Shown here: positions 1 through 7,115 of the stretch, one piece after another
Layout of the letters: the number at the start of each line of letters is the position of its first letter
Position numbering within the stretch: position 1 is the first letter of the stretch
The notes under the pieces: generated by a model
What the model was told of the DNA's origin: nothing
Databases searched by the model: none
Seen by the model: only the letters and a program-made list of their open reading frames with translations
NCBI GenBank assembly: GCA_027080755.1
Contig: JALWQC010000120.1
Coordinates: forward strand, 1 to 7,691
Direction: 5' to 3'
DNA length: 7,691 nt
Origin: Paracoccaceae bacterium
Lineage (GTDB): Bacteria > Pseudomonadota > Alphaproteobacteria > Rhodobacterales > Rhodobacteraceae
Made by a program: the position numbers and the translations under genes

Positions 1-291
1 TTCCGGCAGCCAGAGGTGGATCAGCGCAAACAGCAGGTTGTTCAGGCTAAAGGCGGAAATTCCGAGGGCGACAAACATCAGCCCGTATAAAAACGCATCC
101 TTTGCCGAAACATAGGGGCGCGGGCGTGGAACGGGCGGGCGGAAATCCCCGTCCACATAGGCGTCCAAAGCCGCATCCCGCTCGTGTTCCGACCATCCGG
201 CCTGTATCAGGGCGTCGGAGATTTCCGCGCGGCTGTGTCCGGCAATCAGGGCATCGCGCACAAAACGCGCCAGTTCATCCGTGGCCCCCAT
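1..291 (-). CDS. DUF5671 domain membrane protein, N-terminal part (cut by window edge)
   Basis: The first 97 codons of a gene that runs off the left edge. Translation begins MGATDELARFV. Residues 5-47 look like a short helical module (two helices around AGHSRAEISDAL and GWSEHERDAALDAY). A proline/arginine linker follows (about 51-59), then a hydrophobic stretch (about 66-92: DAFLYGLMFVALGISA, then SLNNLLFALI) ending in WLPE. From memory this segment resembles the start of the DUF5671 membrane domain, whose function is unknown. The ATG at 291 is preceded by GGAAAGGG, a fair ribosome-binding site. It lies 67 nt after ribF on the same strand, so it may be the last visible member of that operon. 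No convincing terminator lies between them. The family call rests on a partial domain only. Confidence 0.7.
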   Translation of the reverse strand, partial: MGATDELARFVRDALIAGHSRAEISDALIQAGWSEHERDAALDAYVDGDFRPPVPRPRPYVSAKDAFLYGLMFVALGISAFSLNNLLFALIHLWLPE

Positions 292-358
292 GGTAAACCC
301 TTTCCGTGTTGCACGTCTGCCCGAGTGTGCGCCGCTTTTGCCGTCAAGGCAAGACGGA

Positions 359-1306
359 TCAGCCCTGCTGTGCCTTGTCCAGAATTTCCTGCGCGCGCAC
401 GCAATCGCTGTTCATCTGGGCGATCAGGGCCTCCAGCGAGTCGTATTTTTCCTCGGGGCGCTGATAGGCGACAAGGGCGACGGACACCGGCGCGCCATAA
501 AGATCGCCGCTGAAATCGAACAGATGGGTTTCCAGATTGGGTTTGTTGACGCCGAATGTCGGCCGGATCCCCAGCGAGGCGGCGCCGCGGAATGTCCCCT
601 TGTGCGGGCCGTCGAGAATGTCGAAAAACACCGCATAAACCCCGAATTTCGGCAGATGCAGCCCGTCCAGCGACAGGTTGGCGGTGGGAAAGCCCAGCTC
701 GCGCCCGCGCTGGTCGCCCTTTTCCACCACCCCGTCGATACGGTGCCAGTGGCCAAGGATGCGCGCGGCGTCCTCGGGGTGGCCCTCGCTCAGGGCTTTG
801 CGGATCGCGGTGGAGGAATAGTCCCCCTTTTCGTCGGACACCAGCGGCGCGATGGTGACGTCAAAGCCGAATTTCCGGCCAAAGGCGCACAGGGCATCGG
901 CATCCCCCTTGCGCCCCTTGCCGAAACGGAAGTCGGCGCCAACGATGACATGGCGCACGCCCAGCCCGTCGGCCAGCACCTGTCGGGCGAAATCCTCGGC
1001 CTCCAGATTGGCAAGATCGGCGTTGAAAGGCAGCTCGAACAGGATGTCGATCCCCAGTTTTGCCAGCCGGTGCGCGCGGGTCTCGGCGCGCATCAGGCGA
1101 AAGGGCGGGGCGTCGGGGGCGAAAAATTCCCGCGGGTGCGGCTCGAATGTAACAATCCCGAGGGGGGCATTATGCGGCGCCGCCGCAGCCCGGGCCAGCG
1201 CGATAATCGACTGGTGTCCCAGATGCACCCCGTCGAAATTGCCCATGGCCACAACAGCCCCGCGCGCGGTTTCGGGAATATCCTGATAGCGTTTGTAAAC
1301 CTGCAT
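359..1306 (-). CDS. ribF: Bifunctional riboflavin kinase / FAD synthetase RibF
   Basis: Cytoplasmic enzyme that phosphorylates riboflavin to FMN and then adenylylates FMN to FAD, releasing pyrophosphate. The 315-aa protein has both domains. The N-terminal nucleotidyltransferase (about 1-185) carries GNFDGVHLGHQ at 22-32, TFEPHPREFF at 53-62, GADFRFGKGRKGD at 123-135 and SSTAIR at 164-169. The C-terminal flavokinase (about 186-310) carries GRELGFPTANL at 201-211 with its PTAN metal/ATP motif, SLGIRPTFG at 244-252 and ETHLFDFSGDLYG at 259-271, whose Glu259 aligns with the family's catalytic acid. Length is normal (about 305-325 aa). I chose the ATG at 1306 because GGGGGA sits 4 nt upstream and the protein then starts MQVYKRY, as homologues do. 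An in-frame ATG at 1330, directly after the maoC stop, would add eight residues and has no clear ribosome-binding site. It is probably co-transcribed with maoC, the HAD gene and ppaC. Confidence 0.95.
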   Translation of the reverse strand: MQVYKRYQDIPETARGAVVAMGNFDGVHLGHQSIIALARAAAAPHNAPLGIVTFEPHPREFFAPDAPPFRLMRAETRAHRLAKLGIDILFELPFNADLANLEAEDFARQVLADGLGVRHVIVGADFRFGKGRKGDADALCAFGRKFGFDVTIAPLVSDEKGDYSSTAIRKALSEGHPEDAARILGHWHRIDGVVEKGDQRGRELGFPTANLSLDGLHLPKFGVYAVFFDILDGPHKGTFRGAASLGIRPTFGVNKPNLETHLFDFSGDLYGAPVSVALVAYQRPEEKYDSLEALIAQMNSDCVRAQEILDKAQQG

Positions 1307-1310
1307 CGTT

Positions 1311-1316
1311 TCCCCC
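1311..1316 (-). promoter_or_regulatory. Ribosome-binding site that decides the ribF start
   Basis: On the minus strand the sequence reads GGGGGAAACGATG. The purine-rich GGGGGA is 4 nt before the ATG at 1306. The alternative ATG at 1330 abuts the maoC TGA stop (TGAATG) and has only CGCGCTGC upstream, so it could work only by translational coupling. Confidence 0.6.
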
Positions 1317-1330
1317 GATATGGCCGGCAT

Positions 1331-1753
1331 TCAGCAGCGCGGGGCCAGAACCAGCGCCTCGCCCTTCAGAACAACGGTATCCCCTACCGTGCAGACGCAA
1401 TCAAGGGTAACCCGCCGTTTCGCGCGGTTTATGTCCGCCACCGTAACCGTCGCCACCACATGGTCGTTCGGGCGCACGGGGGCCAGAAAATTCAGGTCCT
1501 GCTTCATATAGATCGTGCCATGCCCGGGCAATTGCTCGCCAATCACGGCCGAGATCAGCCCCGCGGTCAGCATTCCGTGGGCAATGCGCCCCTTGAACAG
1601 GGTGTTTTGCGCATAGGTTTCATCCATATGCACCGGATTATGGTCTGTGGACAGTTCCGCGAACATGGCGATCTCGGCGTCGCCTATGGTTTTTTCCACC
1701 GATCGGGACATGCCGATTTCCAGCTCGTCTATGCAAATGGTTCCGGTTTTCAT
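1331..1753 (-). CDS. MaoC-family (R)-hydratase, hot-dog fold
   Basis: A 140-aa single-domain protein of the MaoC-like dehydratase family, which usually hydrates trans-2-enoyl-CoA thioesters to (R)-3-hydroxyacyl-CoA. The hydratase-2 signature covers residues 37-61: DHNPVHMDE, then FKGRIAHGM. Asp37 and His42 have the five-residue spacing of the catalytic Asp/His pair in PhaJ-type hydratases. The later segment DLNFLAPVRPNDHVVATVTV (86-105) is also typical of the hot-dog fold. The ATG at 1753 has CGGAGG 4 nt upstream, a strong site. It follows the HAD gene by 43 nt, and its TGA stop is immediately followed by a possible ribF start. Nothing nearby identifies the acyl-CoA substrate. PHA precursor supply, fatty acid breakdown and other acyl-CoA or acyl-ACP roles all remain open. 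Confidence 0.92.
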   Translation of the reverse strand: MKTGTICIDELEIGMSRSVEKTIGDAEIAMFAELSTDHNPVHMDETYAQNTLFKGRIAHGMLTAGLISAVIGEQLPGHGTIYMKQDLNFLAPVRPNDHVVATVTVADINRAKRRVTLDCVCTVGDTVVLKGEALVLAPRC

Positions 1754-1757
1754 GGGG

Positions 1758-1763
1758 CCTCCG
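1758..1763 (-). promoter_or_regulatory. Strong ribosome-binding site of the MaoC gene
   Basis: CGGAGG on the minus strand, 4 nt before the ATG at 1753. It lies in the 43-nt gap after the HAD hydrolase stop and supports independent translation initiation of the MaoC gene. Confidence 0.6.
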
Positions 1764-1796
1764 TTGTGCGATGCAGCACGCTAGCATATCCGCGCC

Positions 1797-2681
1797 CTAA
1801 CGCAAATACGCCATCGTGTAGGTCGGGCTTTGGCGATGGGCCTGCAGATAGGTTTCCAGCGCGTCCCTGTCCGGTGTGCCGTCGCGCAAGGGGATATCTT
1901 CGGCGGCCAGTCCGGCGGTCAGGAACAGACTGTCCATCCCCTCGGCCATAGCGCCGCGAACATCGGTGTTGATCCCGTCCCCGATGCAAAGAACGCGGTC
2001 GGGATCGACGGCCTGCCCCGTGGCATTGGTCAGGCGGCTTTGCGCCAGCTGGTAGATCGGCGCGTGCGGCTTCCCGAAATAGAGCGCCTTGCCCCCGGCT
2101 TCCTCGTAGGCCTGTGCCAGCGCTCCGGCGCAATAGATGCGCTTGTCGCCGTAATCCACGACCAGATCGGGGTTGGCGCACAGGAATTTCAGGCCCCGGT
2201 TCACCCCGTCCAGAATGGTTGCGCGGTAATCTTCGGGGGTTTCGTGGTCATCCTCGAACAGGCCGGTGCAGATGATGCCCTCGGCCTCGGACAAGGGGGC
2301 GCGGGTGATGGTGACGGGGCCGGCCACATCCGGCGCAATGTCGCGGAAAAAGGTTTCGTCGTGCGGCGGGCCGATGTGATACAGCTTCTGCCCGACCATC
2401 CCCGCCGTCATCGCCGCCTGCGTGGCATCCCCCGAGGAGGCAACCTCGTCATAACAATCCTTCGGCACGCCCATGCGGTCCAGCTGTCGGATGACACCGG
2501 CGCGCGGACGGGGCGAATTGGTCAGCAGAACCACCCTGCCACCCCTGGCCCGAAACCCCTGCAAGGCCGAAACCGCTGCGGGATAAGGGGTCAACCCGTT
2601 GTGCAGACAGCCCCACAAATCCACAAAAAGCGCATCATACGGGGCGGAGATTTCCGCAAGGCTGTCTGCAATAATCGTCAT
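1797..2681 (-). CDS. TIGR01459-type HAD hydrolase (class IIA, NagD-like)
   Basis: A 294-aa cytoplasmic protein of the HAD superfamily with the class IIA (NagD/PLP-phosphatase-like) layout. Motif I is VDLWGCLHNG with nucleophile Asp21. Motif II is LLTNSPR with Thr54/Asn55/Ser56. The cap domain lies between motifs II and III. Motif III is the Lys in FGKPH (Lys204), and motif IV is CIGDGINTD with Asp235 and Asp240. The second Asp of the usual DxD in motif I is Trp23. As I recall, a D-x-W-G motif is normal for the TIGR01459 subfamily, so this is probably not a decayed gene, but the true substrate and activity are unclear. The ATG at 2681 is 6 nt after the ppaC stop, with only a weak GAAGG upstream, so translational coupling to ppaC is likely. 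Proximity to ribF tempts a flavin-pathway phosphatase assignment, but that is speculation. Confidence 0.9.
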   Translation of the reverse strand: MTIIADSLAEISAPYDALFVDLWGCLHNGLTPYPAAVSALQGFRARGGRVVLLTNSPRPRAGVIRQLDRMGVPKDCYDEVASSGDATQAAMTAGMVGQKLYHIGPPHDETFFRDIAPDVAGPVTITRAPLSEAEGIICTGLFEDDHETPEDYRATILDGVNRGLKFLCANPDLVVDYGDKRIYCAGALAQAYEEAGGKALYFGKPHAPIYQLAQSRLTNATGQAVDPDRVLCIGDGINTDVRGAMAEGMDSLFLTAGLAAEDIPLRDGTPDRDALETYLQAHRQSPTYTMAYLR

Positions 2682-2687
2682 GTTGTA

Positions 2688-3608
2688 TCAGGCCTTCAGA
2701 TTCGGGATGATCTGCTTCTTGCGCGACACAATACCGGGCAGCACCACGCTGTCGCCGTCCACCGTGCAGCCAAAGGATTTCTCGGCCACGGTTTTTACCA
2801 GATCGTTGGGAACCAGCAGGGTGGCTTCCTCGTTCAGGATGTCGATGATGAACAGCAACACCTGATCCAGATCGTCCTCGGCGGCGACCTTGGCCATGGT
2901 TTCGATCAGGCTTTCCTTGCGCTCCAGCACCGTCGCCGGACGGGTGGTTTCCAGAACCGAGACGCGGAATTTCGTGCCGTCCACCTCGTATTTCTTGGAA
3001 TCGAGGCGCAGCAGCTCCGCATCCGTGAAATGCGAGATATCCGATTTTGCCGCGAACATTTCGGCAGCATATTCCGCGATGTCGATCCCCAGATCTTTGG
3101 CCATCCGTTCCGCGACCTCTTTGTCGCGCGGGGTGGTGGTCGGGCTGCGGAATTCCAGCGTGTCGGAAATAATACAGCTGAGGATCAGGCCCTTGATTGC
3201 GTCGGGCATCTGTTCCAGTGCCGGCGCGCGCATGATGCTGTACATCACGGTAGCGGTGGCAGCGACGGGGCGGATGGTGATATTGACCGGCTTTTTGGTG
3301 CTTAGCCCGCCAATCAGGGCGTGGTGGTCGATGATCTGGCCGATATCGGCGTCATTGATCCCCTCGGGCAGTTCGGCGGGGTTGTTGGTGTCCACGATCA
3401 CCACCTGGTCGCCGGCGTTGATGCCGGTCAGGATGTCGGGGCGCTTGAAGCCCCAGCGTTCCAGAACAAAGGCGGCCTCTGTGTTCGGCTCGCCCAGAAC
3501 ATAGGCCTGCGCCGGTTTTTTGGCGATCTCGTTCAGATACCACGCCCAGATCAGGGCCGAGGCGGTTGCGTCTGTGTCGGGGGCCGTATGGCCGAAAATC
3601 TTGATCAT
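2688..3608 (-). CDS. ppaC: Manganese-dependent inorganic pyrophosphatase (DHH family)
   Basis: Family II pyrophosphatase, a cytoplasmic enzyme hydrolysing PPi to two phosphates with Mn2+ or Co2+. At 306 aa it has the typical length. The metal ligands of the family are all present: His7, Asp11 and Asp13 in FGHTAPDTDA, Asp73 in VDTNN, His95 in the DHH triplet (94-96), and Asp149 in ISDT. The C-terminal DHHA2 domain ends in SRKKQIIP (295-302), whose Arg/Lys pair binds the substrate. There is no CBS regulatory insert. It is the first gene of the minus-strand run, starting about 35 nt after a sigma70-like -10 box, with AGGTAAAG as a modest ribosome-binding site. The operon also contains ribF, whose FAD synthetase step makes pyrophosphate. 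No family I enzyme is visible in this window, so whether this is the main cellular PPase cannot be judged. Confidence 0.96.
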   Translation of the reverse strand: MIKIFGHTAPDTDATASALIWAWYLNEIAKKPAQAYVLGEPNTEAAFVLERWGFKRPDILTGINAGDQVVIVDTNNPAELPEGINDADIGQIIDHHALIGGLSTKKPVNITIRPVAATATVMYSIMRAPALEQMPDAIKGLILSCIISDTLEFRSPTTTPRDKEVAERMAKDLGIDIAEYAAEMFAAKSDISHFTDAELLRLDSKKYEVDGTKFRVSVLETTRPATVLERKESLIETMAKVAAEDDLDQVLLFIIDILNEEATLLVPNDLVKTVAEKSFGCTVDGDSVVLPGIVSRKKQIIPNLKA

Positions 3609-3643
3609 GGTCTTTACCTGTGCTGCGCTGCAATAATCCGCGC

Positions 3644-3672
3644 TTTATAGTGCGCTTGCGCGGGCTTGTCAC
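3644..3672 (-). promoter_or_regulatory. Sigma70-like promoter of the ppaC-HAD-maoC-ribF run
   Basis: On the minus strand, GTGACA (-35, 3667-3672) is followed after exactly 17 nt by TATAAA (-10, 3644-3649). Each hexamer matches the consensus at 5 of 6 positions. The -10 box lies about 35 nt before the ppaC ATG. This is the only good promoter seen for the minus-strand run, in which the first four genes are separated by gaps of 43 nt or less. Confidence 0.6.
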
Positions 3673-3694
3673 CCTTATCCTGCATTGATACGCT
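3666..3694 (+). promoter_or_regulatory. Possible divergent promoter for the DUF2161 gene
   Basis: On the plus strand, TTGTCA (3666-3671, 5 of 6 to consensus) is followed after 17 nt by TACGCT (3689-3694, only 3 of 6). It lies 24 nt before the ATG at 3719. Its -35 box overlaps the -35 box of the opposite promoter. The -10 box is poor, so this is tentative. Confidence 0.3.
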
Positions 3695-3704
3695 GTTTTG
3701 GCCC

Positions 3705-3710
3705 GGAAGG
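3705..3710 (+). promoter_or_regulatory. Ribosome-binding site that decides the DUF2161 gene start
   Basis: GGAAGG lies 8 nt before the ATG at 3719. The reading frame is open further upstream to a TTG at 3698, but that start would place this site inside the coding region. Confidence 0.55.
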
Positions 3711-3718
3711 TGGACCCC

Positions 3719-4405
3719 ATGACCAAACCCCGCGAAACCGATCTGTATCCGCCTGTGAAGGCCTTTCTGGAATCGCAGGGCTATTGCGTCAAGGCCGAGG
3801 TGGGCGCCGTCGATGTCATGGCCCTGCGCGGGGACGAGGATCCGGTTCTGGTAGAGCTGAAAACCGGTTTCAGTCTGGCCCTGCTGCAACAGGGGGTGGC
3901 GCGTCAGGCGATCAGCGATGCGGTCTATCTGGCGGTTCCCCATACAGGCCACAAGGCGATACGGGGCAATCTGGATCTGTGCAAGCGGCTGGGTCTGGGG
4001 GTGATGACCGTGCGCCTTCGCGATGGCTTTGTAGAGGTCCTCGCCGACCCCGTTCCCTATCGCCCGCGCAAGTCGAAGCAGCGCAAGGGGCGGCTGTTGC
4101 GCGAATTTGCCCGCCGTGTCGGGGATCCCAATGCCGGCGGGGCGACGCGGGCGGGGATCGTGACATCCTACCGGCAGGACGCCCTGAAATGCGCCGCGTT
4201 TCTGGCGCAAAACGGGGAATGCAAAGGGGCCGGGGTTGCCCGCGCCACCGGCGTTCCCAATGCCACGCGGATCATGGCGGACGATCACTATGGCTGGTTC
4301 GAACGGGTCGCGCGCGGGGTGTTCATGCTGACCCCGAAGGGCCACGCGGGGCTTGCCGCCTATGGCACCCCCGATCCGGCGGATACGGGGCCGGCGGAGG
4401 CGTGA
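3719..4405 (+). CDS. DUF2161 family PD-(D/E)XK-like protein
   Basis: A 228-aa soluble protein recognised as the DUF2161 family, annotated in related bacteria as a putative PD-(D/E)XK-type phosphodiesterase; its biological role is not established. Residues 1-75 carry a nuclease-like core: ETDLYPPVKAFLESQGY, then Asp32 in AVDVMAL, then VELK with Glu46 and Lys48. That gives the D-(x)n-E-x-K active-site pattern, and Gln57/Gln58 could be the following helix motif. A basic linker (RPRKSKQRKGRLLREFARR, 115-133) is followed by a C-terminal segment (about 150-212) that reads like a winged helix ending in RGVFMLTPKGHAGL. A nuclease core plus a DNA-binding-like domain suggests nucleic acid processing, but this is inference. 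It is transcribed divergently from ppaC and ends 17 nt before the groE -35 box. No terminator is visible, so some read-through into groESL is possible. Confidence 0.88.
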   Translation: MTKPRETDLYPPVKAFLESQGYCVKAEVGAVDVMALRGDEDPVLVELKTGFSLALLQQGVARQAISDAVYLAVPHTGHKAIRGNLDLCKRLGLGVMTVRLRDGFVEVLADPVPYRPRKSKQRKGRLLREFARRVGDPNAGGATRAGIVTSYRQDALKCAAFLAQNGECKGAGVARATGVPNATRIMADDHYGWFERVARGVFMLTPKGHAGLAAYGTPDPADTGPAEA

Positions 4406-4422
4406 ATTTTCGCGCGGGGCTG

Positions 4423-4451
4423 TTGACTCCGGGATTTATGATGCCTAAATC
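4423..4451 (+). promoter_or_regulatory. groESL promoter (sigma70 / heat-shock sigma type)
   Basis: TTGACT (-35, 4423-4428) is followed after 17 nt by TAAATC (4446-4451). The -10 region read as CCTAAATCCG differs at one position from the CYTATNTNNG form I recall for alphaproteobacterial RpoH promoters. The -35 fits either RpoH or sigma70. Transcription would begin around 4457-4459, at the left edge of the CIRCE operator. Dual control of groE by RpoH and HrcA is known in alphaproteobacteria; here it is inferred from sequence only. Confidence 0.6.
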
Positions 4452-4455
4452 CGTG

Positions 4456-4482
4456 TTATCACTCATCGGTGGCGAGTGCTAA
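4456..4482. promoter_or_regulatory. CIRCE operator (HrcA repressor binding site)
   Basis: Inverted repeat TTATCACTC - 9 nt - GAGTGCTAA. The right half is perfect and the left half has one change from the consensus TTAGCACTC-N9-GAGTGCTAA. It lies at the predicted transcription start, 47 nt before the groES ATG, so bound HrcA would block transcription of groESL until heat stress titrates GroEL away. hrcA itself is not in the window. Confidence 0.93.
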
Positions 4483-4529
4483 TAAGCGAAGCCACCATCA
4501 ACTCTGGCATACTCGAAGGAGCATCCAAA

Positions 4530-4817
4530 ATGGCATTCACACCTTTGCACGACCGTGTAGTGGTTCGCCGCCTCGAAAGCGAAGAAAAAACCGCTGGCGG
4601 CCTGATTATCCCTGATACCGCCAAGGAAAAGCCGTCCGAAGGCGAAATCGTTGCTGTTGGCGCAGGCGCACGCGACGAGGCGGGCAACCGTATCGCCATG
4701 GACGTAAAAGCCGGGGACAAGATCCTGTTCGGCAAATGGTCCGGCACCGAAATCACCATCGACGGTGAAGAGCTGCTGATCATGAAAGAAAACGACATTC
4801 TCGGCATTATTGCCTGA
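4530..4817 (+). CDS. groES: Co-chaperonin GroES (Hsp10)
   Basis: A 95-aa subunit of the heptameric lid that caps GroEL and drives ATP-dependent folding in the cytoplasm. The start [14 protein letters not shown] is the classic GroES N terminus. The mobile loop covers about residues 16-34, with the GroEL-contacting hydrophobic triplet in GGLIIPD (23-29). [17 protein letters not shown] forms the conserved C-terminal strand. The length is standard. AAGGAG at 4516-4521 is 8 nt before the ATG. The frame is open upstream to 4476, but an earlier start would overlap the CIRCE operator and lacks homology. groEL follows after 33 nt and is clearly co-transcribed from the promoter at 4423-4451 under CIRCE control. 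Confidence 0.98.
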   Translation: MAFTPLHDRVVVRRLESEEKTAGGLIIPDTAKEKPSEGEIVAVGAGARDEAGNRIAMDVKAGDKILFGKWSGTEITIDGEELLIMKENDILGIIA

Positions 4818-4838
4818 TCGACTGTTACAACCTGTTAA

Positions 4839-6497
<1,659 letters not shown>

Positions 6498-6521
6498 ATC
6501 ATACCGGCATATGTTCAGGAA

Positions 6522-6550
6522 ACGGGGGGCTTCGGCCCTCCGTTTTTTTT
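6522..6550 (+). terminator. Rho-independent terminator of groESL
   Basis: A 9-bp stem, ACGGGGGGC paired with GCCCTCCGT (one G-U pair), closes a TTCG tetraloop in the very stable c(UUCG)g setting. Eight T residues follow (6543-6550). It begins 24 nt after the groEL stop. Confidence 0.93.
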
Positions 6551-6589
6551 GTGCCTGTAGCGTTCGGGGAAAAGTGCAGGGTTTTTAGG

Positions 6590-6619
6590 CGGATTCTTGC
6601 GGTTTTTCCCGCGAATCCG
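6590..6619. repeat. Imperfect inverted repeat between groEL and the DUF2853 gene
   Basis: CGGATTC (6590-6596) pairs with GAATCCG (6613-6619). Inside it, GCGG (6599-6602) pairs with CCGC (6609-6612), leaving a 2-nt bulge (TT) and a 6-nt loop. No T-run follows on the plus strand, so it is not a standard terminator for groEL. It could be a back-up RNA hairpin or a protein-binding palindrome upstream of the DUF2853 gene. The rest of the 223-nt gap holds the groESL terminator and a weak promoter. Confidence 0.5.
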
Positions 6620-6652
6620 TCAATTTCACACAAAATGTTGCGTAATGGTTAA

Positions 6653-6682
6653 TTGTGACTTACCTTTAACGGTGTGAATATT
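6653..6682 (+). promoter_or_regulatory. Weak candidate promoter for the DUF2853 gene
   Basis: TTGTGA (6653-6658, 4 of 6) is followed after 18 nt by AATATT (6677-6682, 4 of 6), within a locally AT-rich stretch starting near 6630. It would leave a leader of about 30 nt before the ATG at 6721. Since groEL ends in a strong terminator, the gene needs its own promoter, but these boxes are poor and another placement is possible. Confidence 0.3.
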
Positions 6683-6720
6683 TTCAGGGGCAATCCGCCC
6701 CCAATTAAAGGAGCGAAACT

Positions 6721-7062
6721 ATGGGTAAACGTGATGATCTGATTGCGCAATATGCGAAAGATCTGAAAGAAAAATGCGGTATGGAGCCGGATATGGATCT
6801 GCTGACCAAGGTGACCATCGGTTGCGGTCCCTCGATCTATAATGCGGACGCCTCTACCGTTGCCGGCTCGCAGGAGTCCGAGCTGGAAACCGTGAAAAAC
6901 AATTTCCTGATCAAAAAGCTGGGCCTGTCCGACGGTCCCGAGCTGCGCGCCGCCATTGACGAGGCGATCGAAACCTATGGCAAATCCAACCGCAACAAAT
7001 ACCGCGCGGTGATTTACTATATGCTGACCAAGAAATTCGGCAAGGAATCCGTTTACGGCTGA
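6721..7062 (+). CDS. DUF2853 family small protein
   Basis: A 113-aa soluble, mostly helical protein recognised as DUF2853, a family of unknown function. It begins MGKRDDLIAQYAKDLKEKCG and carries a central cysteine-glycine patch (TIGCGPSIYN, about 32-41). It ends with a conserved-looking segment, YGKSNRNKYRAVIYYMLTKKFGK (about 86-108). No signal peptide, membrane segment or catalytic motif is visible. AAAGGAG (6707-6713), 7 nt before the ATG, is an excellent ribosome-binding site. The coding sequence is lysine-rich with codons like those of its neighbours, suggesting a well-expressed resident gene. It is a single-gene unit, separated from groEL by a terminator and followed by its own terminator. 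No function should be inferred from the groESL neighbourhood. Confidence 0.9.
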   Translation: MGKRDDLIAQYAKDLKEKCGMEPDMDLLTKVTIGCGPSIYNADASTVAGSQESELETVKNNFLIKKLGLSDGPELRAAIDEAIETYGKSNRNKYRAVIYYMLTKKFGKESVYG

Positions 7063-7081
7063 TCCGCCCCGACAATATTGC

Positions 7082-7108
7082 AAAACGCCCCCTTTGCGGG
7101 GCGTTTTT
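7082..7108. terminator. Probably bidirectional terminator between the DUF2853 gene and purK
   Basis: A perfect 10-bp stem, AAAACGCCCC (7082-7091) with GGGGCGTTTT (7098-7107), and a 6-nt loop CTTTGC. On the plus strand it ends in five T residues (7104-7108), 19 nt after the DUF2853 stop. Read from the minus strand, the same stem ends in TTTT, so it could also end the convergent purK transcript after that passes through the palindromic element. Confidence 0.88.
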
Positions 7109-7115
7109 ACGTTTT

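Noticed and set aside
341..357. 5-bp hairpin CCGTC/GACGG just after the ribF stop
   Set aside because: Short stem, no T-run on the minus strand; not enough to call a terminator between ribF and the DUF5671 gene.
1766..1779. Small palindrome-like GTGC...GCAC in the gap before the MaoC gene
   Set aside because: Only four paired bases with no T-run; easily expected by chance in GC-rich DNA.
281..1951. 556-codon open frame on the plus strand opposite ribF and the MaoC gene
   Set aside because: It is antisense to two clearly recognised genes, has no family-like sequence, and is a shadow of GC-rich third-position codon use.
1830..3305. 491-codon plus-strand open frame opposite the HAD and pyrophosphatase genes
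   Set aside because: The minus-strand proteins have intact motifs and proper ribosome-binding sites; this frame has neither.
3698..3718. Upstream TTG start that would lengthen the DUF2161 protein by seven residues
   Set aside because: It would put the good GGAAGG ribosome-binding site inside the gene; the ATG at 3719 is better supported.
6648..6670. GTTAA...TTAAC inverted repeat overlapping the candidate DUF2853 promoter
   Set aside because: Five-base arms 13 nt apart in AT-rich DNA are not distinguishable from chance.
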